Assembly (NCBI RefSeq): GCF_029633825.1
Contig: NZ_CP090641.1
Location: forward strand, 186,001-250,000
Source: Burkholderia contaminans
GTDB lineage: Bacteria; Pseudomonadota; Gammaproteobacteria; Burkholderiales; Burkholderiaceae
DNA length: 64,000 bases
Direction of reading: 5' to 3'
In this document: positions 1-8,808 of the stretch, piece after piece
Layout of the letters: each line of letters begins with the position of its first letter
Position numbering within the stretch: position 1 is the stretch's first letter
Notes under the pieces: generated by a model
What the model was told of the DNA's origin: nothing
Database searches by the model: none
The model's input: the letters and a program-made list of their open reading frames with translations, nothing else
Program-made: the position numbers and the translations under genes

Positions 1-885
1 TCGCGGACGATCGACGAAGCACTCGGCGCGCAAGTGTTCTTCAAGTGCGAGAACCTGCAGCGCATGGGCGCATTCAAGTTCCGCGGCGCGTTCAACGCGC
101 TGTCGCGCTTCGACGCGGAGCAACGCCGCAACGGTGTCGTCGCGTTCTCGTCCGGCAACCATGCGCAGGCGATCGCGCTGTCGGCGCGCATGCTCGGCAT
201 TCCCGCGACGATCGTGATGCCGCAGGATGCGCCGGCCGCGAAGATGGCCGCGACGCGCGGCTACGGCGGCAAGGTCGTGACCTACGACCGCTATACCGAG
301 GATCGCGAGCAGATCGGGCGCGAACTCGCCGCGCAGCACGGGCTCACACTGATCCCGCCCTACGACCACCCGGACGTGATCGCCGGCCAGGGCACGGCGG
401 CCAAGGAACTGTTCGACGAAGTCGGCCCGCTCGATGCGGTATTCACGCCGCTCGGTGGCGGCGGGCTGCTGTCGGGCACCGCGCTCGCCACGCGCGCGCT
501 GTCGCCGCACGCGACGCTTTACGGCGTCGAGCCGGAAGCCGGCAACGACGGCCAGCAATCGTTCCGCTCGGGCGCGATCGTGCATATCGACACGCCGCGC
601 ACGATCGCCGACGGCGCACAGACGCAGCACCTCGGCAACCTGACGTTCCCGATCATCCGCCGCGACGTCGACGACATCCTGACCGCGACGGACGCGGAAC
701 TGGTCGACTGCATGCGCTTCTTCGCCACGCGCATGAAGATGGTGGTCGAGCCGACCGGCTGCCTGTCGCTCGCCGCGGTGCGACGGATGAAGGACGCGCT
801 GCAGGGCAAGCGCGTGGGCGTGGTGATCAGCGGCGGCAACGTCGATCTCGAGAACTTCTGCGCGCTGGTATCGGCGCCGGCATGA
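1..885 (+). CDS. PLP-dependent threonine / threo-3-hydroxyaspartate dehydratase (5' truncated)
   Basis: Fold-type II PLP enzyme, a beta-eliminating ammonia-lyase on a hydroxy amino acid. The reading frame is open from base 1, so the start lies upstream of the window; the first in-frame GTG at 34 is not the true start. Seen: the GAFKFRGA motif with the PLP Schiff-base lysine, an SSGNHAQ substrate/PLP loop and the glycine-rich LGGGGLLSG phosphate-binding loop. The C-terminus (GVVISGGNVDLENF) is typical of the short, single-domain threonine dehydratase/serine racemase class without an ACT regulatory domain. About 295 residues are visible against roughly 320 for the family, so only about 25 are missing. 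Substrate (threonine, serine or hydroxyaspartate) cannot be decided from motifs. Family confident, substrate not. Confidence 0.85.
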   Translation, partial: SRTIDEALGAQVFFKCENLQRMGAFKFRGAFNALSRFDAEQRRNGVVAFSSGNHAQAIALSARMLGIPATIVMPQDAPAAKMAATRGYGGKVVTYDRYTEDREQIGRELAAQHGLTLIPPYDHPDVIAGQGTAAKELFDEVGPLDAVFTPLGGGGLLSGTALATRALSPHATLYGVEPEAGNDGQQSFRSGAIVHIDTPRTIADGAQTQHLGNLTFPIIRRDVDDILTATDAELVDCMRFFATRMKMVVEPTGCLSLAAVRRMKDALQGKRVGVVISGGNVDLENFCALVSAPA

Positions 886-1002
886 CCGTCGCGGCGCGCA
901 TGAACATTCCGTCATCCGCGCCGCATCACTCCTTCACGTCGCGTTAAGTTTCGCGCCCTAGACTGATTACGTTGTCCCGCAGCCAGTCGTGAAGGAGCCA
1001 CC

Positions 1003-1251
1003 ATGAAATCGCACGCGATCGTCGCCGCCGCCCTGACGGCTGCTTCCCTTTCGGCGTTCGCTCAACCGGGCGTGACGTCATCCGGTTTCCCCGCCGCGTC
1101 GCCGCACGACGCCGTTGCGCAAGCGACGCACCGCTCGCCCGGCACGTTGCCGCACGCCGGCTTCGTGCTCGCGAAGATCGATCAGAACAATACGCCGCCC
1201 GATCGCGGCGGCGACCCGAGCGGCCGCTCGCATTCCGGCATGCGCATGTGA
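1003..1251 (+). CDS. Small exported hypothetical protein, 82 aa
   Basis: Short protein with an N-terminal signal peptide: MKSH, a hydrophobic Ala/Leu-rich stretch, then an AFA-Q type cleavage site near residue 20. The mature part is about 60 residues, rich in Gly, Pro, Ser and His, with no recognised domain. A GAAGGAG Shine-Dalgarno lies 8 bases before the ATG. It stands alone between the dehydratase and a convergent minus-strand operon. Similar small exported proteins are common in Burkholderia; the function is unknown. Signal peptide, ribosome site and codon use make it a likely real gene. Confidence 0.65.
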   Translation: MKSHAIVAAALTAASLSAFAQPGVTSSGFPAASPHDAVAQATHRSPGTLPHAGFVLAKIDQNNTPPDRGGDPSGRSHSGMRM

Positions 1252-1286
1252 CGGCACGCGCCGGGCGTGGCTGCCGCGCCCGGCCG

Positions 1287-2111
1287 TCAGAACGACGGCA
1301 GCGACGGATCGCGTGCAGCGAGGATGTCGTCTGTGCGCCGCTGCAGCGCGCCGTCGATCGTCTCCGGTTGCGGAATCAGCCAGTAGCGCCCTGCCCGGAT
1401 ACCGTCGAACACCCGCGCGGCGAACGCGTCGGGCGTGAGCCCGTGCGCGTTCAGCATCGAGCGCATCGTGTCGACGAAGCCGCGTACTTCGGGCCGGTCG
1501 TGCACCGCGCCGAACGGGTCGTTGAAGATGCCCGACTGCACCGGGCCCGGCGCGAGCAACGACACGCCGACCGGTGCGCCCAGCATCTTCAGTTCTCCAT
1601 ACAGCGATTCCGTCAGCGCGACCACCGCGAATTTCGTCGCCGAATAAGGCGACATCAGCGGGCTCGGCAGGAACCCGCCGACCGACGCGGTGTTCACGAC
1701 GCGCGCCGGCACGTTGCGCTCGAGCATCCGCGGCACGAAGCTGCGGATGCCGTTCAACACGCCGTGCACGTTGATCGCGAAGCTGCGCTCGAAGCGTTCC
1801 GGCGTGATTTCCCAGCTGAAGCCGGTCGCCATCACACCGGCGTTGTTGAACAGCAGGTCGACGCCGCCGAAGCGCTGCCAGGCGGCCTTCGCCAACGCGT
1901 CGACGGCTTCCGGCCGGCTGACGTCGGTCGGCACGCACAGAACCTCGGTGTCGAGCGTCGCGGCGAATGCGTCGAGCTTCGCCGGGTCGAGATCGGCCAG
2001 CACGACGCGCATGCCGAGCCCGGCGGCGTGGCGTGCGAGCCCGCTGCCGATGCCGCTGGCCGCGCCGGTGATCACGGCGGTGCCGCCGTCGAAGCGAATC
2101 GAATTCGTCAT
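1287..2111 (-). CDS. SDR family NAD(P)-dependent oxidoreductase
   Basis: Classical short-chain dehydrogenase of 274 aa, cytoplasmic. Seen: Rossmann motif TGAASGIG near residue 17, NNAG, and a catalytic YSATK with an upstream Ser. The start is the MTNSIRF methionine, preceded by an AGGAC ribosome site; the frame extends upstream but that part overlaps the neighbouring SDR and is not SDR-like. The C-terminus is longer than in minimal SDRs and resembles ketoreductase-like members with a variable tail. It is last in a five-gene minus-strand operon, only 5 bases after the preceding SDR. Substrate unknown. Confidence 0.85.
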   Translation of the reverse strand: MTNSIRFDGGTAVITGAASGIGSGLARHAAGLGMRVVLADLDPAKLDAFAATLDTEVLCVPTDVSRPEAVDALAKAAWQRFGGVDLLFNNAGVMATGFSWEITPERFERSFAINVHGVLNGIRSFVPRMLERNVPARVVNTASVGGFLPSPLMSPYSATKFAVVALTESLYGELKMLGAPVGVSLLAPGPVQSGIFNDPFGAVHDRPEVRGFVDTMRSMLNAHGLTPDAFAARVFDGIRAGRYWLIPQPETIDGALQRRTDDILAARDPSLPSF

Positions 2112-2116
2112 GTCAA

Positions 2117-2992
2117 TCAAAGTCCTGTCGGGTCGATGTGGGGATGCGCATACGCGGGAACCACCGGCGGCGGCAGCACCGTGCGGCCGTCGAGCGAGCG
2201 CACCGCGAGTTGCTGCGCGAGCGGGAAATGCAGGCTGTGCGTGACGAGGCCCGTGCGTTCGCGCGCCGGCAGGCGGCACAGCGCGAGCGCGGTTTCGGCG
2301 AGATACGCGACGTCCTCGGTCGGATAGCCTTCAGGGATGTAGCGCGCGGCGCCCGGCGTGCGGATCGCCGTGCTCGGCGCGACGAGATTCACCGCGATGC
2401 CGTCGGCTTCGAGTTCGGCCGCGAGCCCCTGCGTGAAGCGCGACAGCGCCGCTTTCACCGCCGCATAGACGGTCGCGCCGCCCGCACGCGAGAAATCGTC
2501 GAACGGCCGCAGCGGCGGCAGCGCCGTCACCGAGCCGACGTTGACGATCCAGCCTGCGCCACGGGCGCGCATCAGCGGGATCGCGGCCTGCGCCAGCGCG
2601 AACGGAATGCGCAGATAGTGTTCGATCGTCGTGTCGAACATCGTCATCGGCATCGCGTCGACGCACGCGTAGTCGGCCACGCCCGCGTTGTTGACGAGAA
2701 TGTCGAGGCCGCCGGCGGCTTGCGCCGCGCGCCCGACGAGCGCATCGCGCTCGGCTGCGTTCGACAGGTCGGCCGCAAGCGCGATCGCGCGGCCGCCGGC
2801 CTGCTCGATCAGCGCAACTGTTTCGGCGAGCGTGCCGGCGGTCGTCGCCGATTGCATGAGGCTGCGCGCCGTCACGACGACGGTCGCGCCTTCGGACGCG
2901 AGGCGCTGCGCGATCGCACGGCCGATGCCGCGGCTTGCGCCCGTCACGAGCGCGCACTTGCCGGCCAGTACGCTGGTTCGGGAATCGGTCAT
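2117..2992 (-). CDS. SDR family NAD(P)-dependent oxidoreductase
   Basis: Short-chain dehydrogenase of 291 aa. Seen: TGASRGIG cofactor motif, NNAG, a catalytic Ser and YAAVK. The MTDSRTS start is chosen because a CAGGAGACAAC ribosome site precedes it; the longer frame would run into the upstream gene. The C-terminal third lacks the short omega-shaped end of FabG and carries about 30 extra residues. It sits 31 bases after the quinone-oxidoreductase reading frame and 5 before the next SDR, so they are almost certainly co-transcribed. Substrate not inferable. Confidence 0.85.
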   Translation of the reverse strand: MTDSRTSVLAGKCALVTGASRGIGRAIAQRLASEGATVVVTARSLMQSATTAGTLAETVALIEQAGGRAIALAADLSNAAERDALVGRAAQAAGGLDILVNNAGVADYACVDAMPMTMFDTTIEHYLRIPFALAQAAIPLMRARGAGWIVNVGSVTALPPLRPFDDFSRAGGATVYAAVKAALSRFTQGLAAELEADGIAVNLVAPSTAIRTPGAARYIPEGYPTEDVAYLAETALALCRLPARERTGLVTHSLHFPLAQQLAVRSLDGRTVLPPPVVPAYAHPHIDPTGL

Positions 2993-3023
2993 CGTTGTCT
3001 CCTGTGATGTGCGTGCGGGCCGC

Positions 3024-4015
3024 TCAGCGGGCGATATCCGCAACATGAAGCACCAGCTTCGTTTTCGCCTCGCCCGTTTGAACGAGATCGAGTGCGCGGG
3101 CCGCCTGTTCGAGCGGAAACCGATCGAAACGCGGCACGCGCAGCACGCGCTTCTCCAGTTGCGCCGCGATCCGGCCGAGCGTGCCGCCGCTCGGCGTCCG
3201 GCTGTAGGTCATCGCGGTGCGCAGGCCGCGCCGTGCGGCAATGGCCGCCGTCGCGGCGAGCCGCTCCGCATCGCCGGCCGCGAGCGTCATGATGTTCACC
3301 AGCGTGCCGCCCGGCGCCAGCAGGTCGAGTGCATTGGCCAGCGTGCCGCCGCCGACCGCGTCGAGCACGACGTCGACACCGCCGGGCGCCGGGCGCGCAG
3401 CGCCTCGGCGATGTCCTGCGCGCGATAGTCGATGCTCGCCGCCGCGCCCAGCGCTTCGACCGTCTCGCGGTTGCGCGCCGAACACGTCGCCGCGACGCGC
3501 GCGCCGGCCTGCACCGCCAGCTGGATCGCGAACGTGCCGACCGCACCTGCGCCGCCGTGTACCAGCACGGTCTGGCCCGCCTGCAGCCCGCCGTCGTCGA
3601 ACAGGCCGGCCCATGCGGCGAGCGCGGGCGTCGGCACCGTCGCGGCTTCCGCCAGGCTCACCGCGTCGGGCACGCGCACGACCGAGTCGTGACGCACGGC
3701 GACGTATTCCGCATACGCGCCCCAGCGCCCCGCGCCGACGTCGGTCTGCGCGAACACGCGCATGCCGGGTTCGAATCCGTCGACGCCCTCGCCGACCGCT
3801 TCCACCACACCCGCCGCGTCGAAACCGAGCACGAACGGAAACGTGTACTGCATGAATGCGCCGAGGTAGCCCTCGCGGCATTTCCAGTCGGCGGGATTGA
3901 TGCCCGCGCAGGCCACGCGGATCAGCACGTCGCCGGGGCCCGGCGTCGGGGCCGGCACGTCGGCCATTCGCAAGGTGTCGGAATGACCGACGCGGTCGAT
4001 CAACAGGGCTCGCAT
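3024..4015 (-). pseudogene. Zinc-free quinone oxidoreductase / alcohol dehydrogenase-like (MDR), frameshifted
   Basis: NADPH:quinone oxidoreductase-like member of the medium-chain dehydrogenase family. The N-terminal frame (4015 down to about 3390) carries the GroES-like domain (PGPGDVLIRVACAGINPADWK, GFDAAGVVEAVG) and the nucleotide-binding start (GGAGAVG). The C-terminal part continues in another frame (GVDVVLDAVGGGTLANALDLL to the stop at 3024). The shift maps to about 3378-3398, inside two 7-base copies of GCCGGGC; one extra base, or one extra 7-base copy, restores the frame. Both halves look otherwise intact, so this is a recent mutation, a slippage switch or a sequencing error. Start ATG at 4015 has a GGAG ribosome site. 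Confidence 0.75.
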
Positions 4016-4064
4016 CTTCGTGTCTCCAGGGTTGGTTTGACGTCAGCTTGATGTGGGCTGCGCG

Positions 4065-4697
4065 TCAGGCCGCCGTATCCGCCAGCAGGCTCGACGCGAG
4101 CGGACAGAACGCATGCGAGATCGCATCGACCGTCCAGTCGGGGCTTTCGGCGTCGAACCGGCGGTCGACCCAGCCCCAGTGATACGGATGCATCAGGTAT
4201 TCGCCGAGCAGATCGCCGACGTGCGCGAATTCCTGCTGCCACACGTGCGTCCATGCGCCGGGGGGCTCGATCCGGCTCAGGCGCCAGTTGCGGATGCCGG
4301 GCATGAACGCGGGCATCTGCAGCAGTTCGCGTTCGAGCGCGGCGATCCGCACTGTGCCGGCCTGCGGCGGCGTGCGCAGCATCAGCGTGCGCCACACGCC
4401 CTCGCGCAGCGCCGGTTCGCGCAGGCCGCCGCCGATCGCGCGGCATCGAGCGCCGTCGATGCGCTCGATGCCCGGCAATCGAGCCAATGCGCCGAAATCC
4501 ACCGTACCGTCGGCCGCCGACTCGTCGCGCAATACGTCGAGCGTGTAGTCTCCCGCGCCCCAGCTGCCGTCCAGATTGCGTGCCAATGCCACGCGTTTCG
4601 TGCCGGCCCGCGCGTGCGCGGCTGCGTGCAATGCATGCTCGATCGCGCCCGCATCGCAATCCGCCGACACGAATACCTGTGCCGTGTCATGCCGCAT
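4065..4697 (-). CDS. Dabb (stress-responsive alpha/beta barrel) domain protein
   Basis: Protein of 210 aa. The C-terminal half (MPAFMPGIRNWRLSRIEPPGAWTHVWQQEF) has the spacing and conserved Arg/Trp/His of dimeric alpha/beta-barrel Dabb proteins; the N-terminal half looks like a degenerate second copy of the same fold. No signal peptide. Its start overlaps the end of the upstream small gene by 11 bases, implying translational coupling, and the quinone oxidoreductase follows 49 bases later. Dabb-fold proteins include polyketide-like cyclases and small-molecule monooxygenases, so with two SDRs and an oxidoreductase it may act on the same unknown metabolite; that is inference. Confidence 0.6.
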   Translation of the reverse strand: MRHDTAQVFVSADCDAGAIEHALHAAAHARAGTKRVALARNLDGSWGAGDYTLDVLRDESAADGTVDFGALARLPGIERIDGARCRAIGGGLREPALREGVWRTLMLRTPPQAGTVRIAALERELLQMPAFMPGIRNWRLSRIEPPGAWTHVWQQEFAHVGDLLGEYLMHPYHWGWVDRRFDAESPDWTVDAISHAFCPLASSLLADTAA

Positions 4698-5031
4698 GAT
4701 CGACCTCCGTCAGCGCGGGAAGCGGCGCATCGGCGTCCGTCATCACATGGCGGCGGCGCACGTCGCACAGCGCGTCGACGGCCATCCAGAAACCGACCAC
4801 GTCGGCATCCGTCAGCGCGCGCATCCGGTAGTAGGCCGGCGCGTCGGCCACGTGCCAGGTCAGCCACAGCGTGCTCCACTGCCCCGGCACCGCGACGGGC
4901 GGCGACACCCAGCGGCCGGTTGCCGTCAGCCCGCGCGCCGCGTGGCCCGGCAGGTAGCGGTCGCGCAGCAGTGCAAGCACATCGGGAATACGCTCGGGCG
5001 CGAGCGTGATTTCGTCTACGATCTGGATCAT
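4687..5031 (-). CDS. Hypothetical small alpha/beta-barrel-like protein, 114 aa
   Basis: First gene of the minus-strand operon. It starts with MIQIVDEITLAPERI, a strand-then-helix pattern typical of ferredoxin-like dimeric barrel proteins such as NIPSNAP/Dabb, followed by a Trp-rich middle section (WSTLWLTWHV). No catalytic motif can be named. It overlaps the following Dabb gene by 11 bases. The divergent AraC gene begins 166 bases away, suggesting control of this operon by that regulator. Confidence 0.6.
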   Translation of the reverse strand: MIQIVDEITLAPERIPDVLALLRDRYLPGHAARGLTATGRWVSPPVAVPGQWSTLWLTWHVADAPAYYRMRALTDADVVGFWMAVDALCDVRRRHVMTDADAPLPALTEVDHAA

Positions 5032-5142
5032 TCGCGTGTCGTCCGGGGTCGTTCGTTACAGGATGCGCAGCGTGCCTACGCCGTTTCGGTGAGGCCGAAG
5101 GCGGTCGGCGTGGATAGCATTCTTGCGTGGCGACGGTTGTCG

Positions 5143-5186
5143 GACCCCTACCACCGCGCTCACCGACCCCTGTCACAACGCTCAGA
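5143..5186. promoter_or_regulatory. Tandem 22-bp direct repeat, candidate AraC operator
   Basis: Two units beginning GACCCCT at 5143 and 5165 match at 16 of 22 positions, both ending with CGCTCA. Spacing of about two helical turns and head-to-tail orientation are what AraC-family dimers usually recognise. The repeat lies in the divergent gap between the 5031-1287 operon and the AraC gene at 5198, so it could serve both. Binding is inferred. Confidence 0.45.
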
Positions 5187-5197
5187 TCGGGAGACTC

Positions 5198-6256
5198 ATG
5201 AAACAGCGCGCCATGCCGGCCCGCGGCCGCATCTTGCCGGGCCTCGGTGCACGCCTGCTGAGCGAACTCACGCGCAGCGGCGCGCCGCCGGCCGACCGCG
5301 ACGCGCAGCCGCCGCAACCGGCAGCGACGCCCGGCGATTTCGTCGCGCTGTACCGCGACGCGATCGAACGCCTCGAGGCGCAGGTCGCGCGTGGCGACGG
5401 CCACCCGCCGATGCGCAAGCGCGAAGTCGACCTGATGTGCCGCTGCCTGCTGAGCTGCGCGACGCTCGACGACGCGATCCGCTGCGCGCGCGAATTCGGC
5501 GAGATGCTGACGCCGCGCGCCGGCGCGCTGTCGCTCGCCGTGCGTGACGGGCGCGCGACGTTCCGGATGGATTCGCTGCGCCGCACACGCAGCCCGGCCG
5601 CGTGCCTCGTCGACCTGACAGGGCTGTTCTGCTATCTGCAGCTGTTCGGCTGGCTGATCGGGCAGCCGCTGCGGCCGACCGACGTGTGGCTCGGCCATCC
5701 GCGCCGCGACGACGCGATGCCTTTGCTGGGGCTGTTCAACGCGCCGGTCGAGGTGGGCCGCAAGAGCTACGGCTTCGCATTCGATGCGGGGCGGCTCGAG
5801 TGCCGCGTGATCCGGCAGCCGGCCGAGCTCGACGCGTTTCTCGTCGATTTTCCGTTTCGCCTGATCGATGCGGCGCCGGCCGTCGTGTCGTGGGCGCAGC
5901 AGGTGCGCGGCTTTCTCGATGCGGCGCTCGCGCACGAGCAGGCGTTGCCGGCACTCGCCGAGCTGGCCGGGTGGCTCGGCGTGAGCGAGGCGACGTTGCG
6001 GCGGCGGCTGGCGGCCGAAGACAGCGGTTATCACGTGCTGCGGGAGCAGTGTCTCGCCGAGGCTGCGCAACGCTGCCTGCGCGAGTCGGACTGGCCGGTC
6101 GCGCGGATCGCCGCGCATCTCGGGTTCGGCGGCGAGGAAGCCTTCCGCCGCGCGTTCGTCAGGTGGACAGGTGTCGCCCCGACCCGGTTCCGGCGCGATT
6201 GCATGGCAGCAAACCACGCCATTTCGTCAGACATGAAACGCGCCATCGACGCATGA
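5198..6256 (+). CDS. AraC family transcriptional regulator
   Basis: Regulator of 352 aa. The N-terminal ~230 residues resemble the arabinose-binding-type domain found in OruR/ArgR-like AraC proteins. The C-terminal part has two helix-turn-helix units: LPALAELAGWLGVSEATLRRRL and VARIAAHLGFGGEEAFRRAF, followed by the family-typical GVAPTRFRR. The ATG at 5198 has a GGGAGA site; an upstream in-frame ATG at 5123 would place the direct-repeat operator inside the gene and is less likely. It is divergent from the SDR/oxidoreductase operon and probably activates it. Inducer unknown. Confidence 0.85.
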   Translation: MKQRAMPARGRILPGLGARLLSELTRSGAPPADRDAQPPQPAATPGDFVALYRDAIERLEAQVARGDGHPPMRKREVDLMCRCLLSCATLDDAIRCAREFGEMLTPRAGALSLAVRDGRATFRMDSLRRTRSPAACLVDLTGLFCYLQLFGWLIGQPLRPTDVWLGHPRRDDAMPLLGLFNAPVEVGRKSYGFAFDAGRLECRVIRQPAELDAFLVDFPFRLIDAAPAVVSWAQQVRGFLDAALAHEQALPALAELAGWLGVSEATLRRRLAAEDSGYHVLREQCLAEAAQRCLRESDWPVARIAAHLGFGGEEAFRRAFVRWTGVAPTRFRRDCMAANHAISSDMKRAIDA

Positions 6257-6322
6257 AAGACAGGATTTCGAAAGTTTTTGCGCATCGATGACGTTTTTTC
6301 GCATCCGCGGGCTGCCCGACAA

Positions 6323-6351
6323 TTGACGCGCCGGAGCGCACGCCATTACCC
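6323..6351 (+). promoter_or_regulatory. Candidate sigma70 promoter of the btuB riboswitch transcript
   Basis: TTGACG at 6323-6328 matches the -35 consensus at five positions. Seventeen bases downstream is a weak -10 (TTACCC). A transcript from here would begin just before the aptamer. The -10 is poor, so confidence is limited. Confidence 0.4.
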
Positions 6352-6354
6352 TTG

Positions 6355-6525
6355 CGCGCTGATGGTTCCCAGGGATGGGATCAAAAGGGAACGCAGGAGA
6401 GGCCGCGCCTCGAATCTGCGGCTGCCCCCGCAACTGTGAGCGGCGAATCCGTGCCACTGCATGCCACTGGGAAACCGGGAAGGCCGGCACGAATCAGGAC
6501 CCGCGAGCCAGGAGACCTGCCATCG
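6355..6525 (+). promoter_or_regulatory. Cobalamin (B12) riboswitch
   Basis: Contains the class-defining elements in order: an early GGTTCCC/GGGAA pairing, the GCGGCTGCCCCCGCAACTG core at about 6418-6437, GCCACTGGGAAACCGGGAAGGC around 6461-6485, and the B12 box AGCCAGGAGACCTGCC at about 6507-6521. In this class adenosylcobalamin binding represses downstream expression. It precedes btuB on the same strand, as expected. About 355 bases separate the aptamer from the btuB start, longer than usual. Confidence 0.93.
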
Positions 6526-6879
6526 ACCCGAGGTCCAAGCAGCCGCACCGGGCGGGGTGTCCCGGCGCGCCAGGCACCGCCATTGGCGGTCGCCCGTTGC
6601 ATGGACGGCCCGACCTCAGGATCCGCCCGATGTCCACTGTTACCGCACCTGCTTCCTCACCGGAAGCGTCGCGCCGGCACACCGCCGGCATGCACGGCCC
6701 GCCAGCTCGCGCGCGCCGCTCCCTATCGATCGCGTCCGCCGGCATGTGCCGCGCCGACGCCCGCGACCGCGGCCCGCTCGACCCGGCCGCGCGATAGCCC
6801 GATCACGGATAACAAAACCGGTGCTGCCGCCGCGCGCTCACGATCGACGCATGCGCAGCCCGACCACAACGACAGCCTC

Positions 6880-8808
6880 ATGAAGATTCGACACCTCCTT
6901 GCCACGTCCGCCGCGACCGCGCTTCTCTCGCCGCTCGCCCACGCCGCCGGCGACACCACGGTTGCGCAACCGGCCCCGGCCGCCGACGCCGCCGACCTGC
7001 CGACGATCAACGTCACCGACACACGCCGGCTGCCCGAGTCGTTCGACCAGCGCTATGCGACGACCCAGGTGCTCACGCGCACCGATCTCGACCGGCTGTC
7101 GCCGAGCGACCCGAGCATCACGCAGGCGCTCGCGACGCTGCCCGGCGTGACCGTCTCGCAGAACGGCGGCCCCGGTTCGTCCGCGTCGGTCAGCATCCGC
7201 GGCTCGTCGGCCAGCCAGGTCGCCGTGTTCATCGACGGCATCCGCATCGGCTCGCCGACCACCGGCATCGCGCCGTGGGCCGACCTGCCGACCGAAGCGT
7301 TCGAACGTGTGGAAGTGATCTCGGGGCCGGCCGCCGCGTCGTTCGGCGCCAATGCGATGGGCGGCGTCGTGCAGCTCTTCACGCGCCGCGCGGCCAACCA
7401 GCCGAACCAGACCACCGTGTCGTTCGGCGGCGGGTCGAACAAGGCGTTCGACACGCAACTGCGCACGTCGGGCACGGTGCCGTCGACCGGGCCGCTCGCC
7501 GCACTCGGCGGGCTCACCTACTCGCTGGGCCTGCACTCGTACAACACGGCCGGCATCGACGCGACGCGCCCCTTCGCATACGGGCACGAGGCGGGCCGCA
7601 ACCCGTACCATGCGCAGGATCTCGATGCGCGCGTCGGCTACGCACGCGACAACTGGTCGATCTCGACGTTCGCGCTGTATCACCGGTCCGATCTGTCCTA
7701 CGACAACAGCGGCTACGCGAACCGCCAGCTCGATCATCAACTGACGACCGGTATCGCGTTCCACCTCGACATCACGCCGGACACGCAGTTCGACCAGTCG
7801 TTCGGTTATGCGAACGATCGCGGGTTCATCTACGCGAGCGATCCGGCCATCCCGACCGACCAGATCAACTCGCAGCGCATCAGCACGTCGACGTCGTTGA
7901 CGCACCAGGAGCGCGGATTCCATCTGTTCGGGCTGCCGCTGTCGGGCGAAACCAAGCTCGCATACGACTTCACGCGCGAGCAGGCATTCCTGCCTGTCGA
8001 CATTCCGAACGGCGTGCCGACGCGCAACGATTCCGCGTTCTCGCTGCACCAGTCGGCGACGCTCGGCAGCGTGACGATGTTCCTCGCGGGGCGTCATGAA
8101 ATCATCGCCGGGCAGTCGGTGAATACGGGTAACGCGGCGCTCGCGTGGGCGATCACGCCGGTATACACGGCGCGCGCGTCGTACGGCAATGCGTTCAAGC
8201 TGCCGTCGTTCAACGACCTGTACTACCCCGGCTACGGCAATCCGAACCTCAGCCCGGAACGCAACACGTCGGTCGAGGCAGCGATCGATGCGAACACGTC
8301 GTATGGCACGTTCACGGCCGCGATCTACGATACGCGCGTCACCAACCTGATCGCGTACAACCCGGCGACGTTCTCGCCGATGAACATCGGCCGCGCGCAT
8401 ATTCGCGGGATCGACCTGTCGTACAAGGGGACGATCGGCCGCTCGACGCCGGTAAGCCTGGCAGTCGGGATCCTGAATCCGCAGGACGAAACCAACGACT
8501 CGTGGCTCAACCGCCGGCCGCGCCAGACGGTCAGCCTCAACATCGATCACACGTGGGACGAACTGCACCTGCATGCGTTGAGCACGGGGGCGTCGCTGCT
8601 TTATGGCGGCACGACGTTCGACGATCCGGCGAATTCGACCTATCTGCCTTCGTACCTGACGGTGGGCCTGCGCGCGTCGTACCGGATCAATTCGCACCTG
8701 ACGGTGTCGGCGACGGTGTCGAATCTGTTCGATCGGCAGTACATGACCGCGTATGGGTACAACACGCTCGGGCGGACGGCGTTCGGGAAGGTGAGTTATA
8801 CGTTCTGA
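6880..8808 (+). CDS. btuB: TonB-dependent vitamin B12 receptor BtuB
   Basis: Outer-membrane cobalamin transporter, 642 aa. Seen: signal peptide (MKIRHLLATSAATALLSPLAHA), a TonB-box-like segment (LPTINVTD) and a plug domain (TLPGVTVSQNGG, SVSIRGSSASQVAVFIDGIRI, ERVEVISGPAAASFGANAMGG). Strand-rich barrel repeats run to the C-terminal YTF, whose terminal Phe is the outer-membrane assembly signal. The long open frame upstream covers the riboswitch and is not coding; the start is the methionine before the signal peptide. It is the only gene clearly under the riboswitch here, with no cob or ABC transporter genes following. Regulation by cobalamin is strongly implied. Confidence 0.92.
   Translation: MKIRHLLATSAATALLSPLAHAAGDTTVAQPAPAADAADLPTINVTDTRRLPESFDQRYATTQVLTRTDLDRLSPSDPSITQALATLPGVTVSQNGGPGSSASVSIRGSSASQVAVFIDGIRIGSPTTGIAPWADLPTEAFERVEVISGPAAASFGANAMGGVVQLFTRRAANQPNQTTVSFGGGSNKAFDTQLRTSGTVPSTGPLAALGGLTYSLGLHSYNTAGIDATRPFAYGHEAGRNPYHAQDLDARVGYARDNWSISTFALYHRSDLSYDNSGYANRQLDHQLTTGIAFHLDITPDTQFDQSFGYANDRGFIYASDPAIPTDQINSQRISTSTSLTHQERGFHLFGLPLSGETKLAYDFTREQAFLPVDIPNGVPTRNDSAFSLHQSATLGSVTMFLAGRHEIIAGQSVNTGNAALAWAITPVYTARASYGNAFKLPSFNDLYYPGYGNPNLSPERNTSVEAAIDANTSYGTFTAAIYDTRVTNLIAYNPATFSPMNIGRAHIRGIDLSYKGTIGRSTPVSLAVGILNPQDETNDSWLNRRPRQTVSLNIDHTWDELHLHALSTGASLLYGGTTFDDPANSTYLPSYLTVGLRASYRINSHLTVSATVSNLFDRQYMTAYGYNTLGRTAFGKVSYTF

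Noticed and set aside
45..947. 300-aa Arg-rich open frame overlapping the dehydratase
   Set aside because: Out-of-frame shadow of the PLP enzyme; composition dominated by Arg/Ala with no motif.
6630..6797. 55-codon frame between the riboswitch and btuB
   Set aside because: No ribosome site, no hydrophobic segment and no recognised family; kept only as a note in the riboswitch finding.
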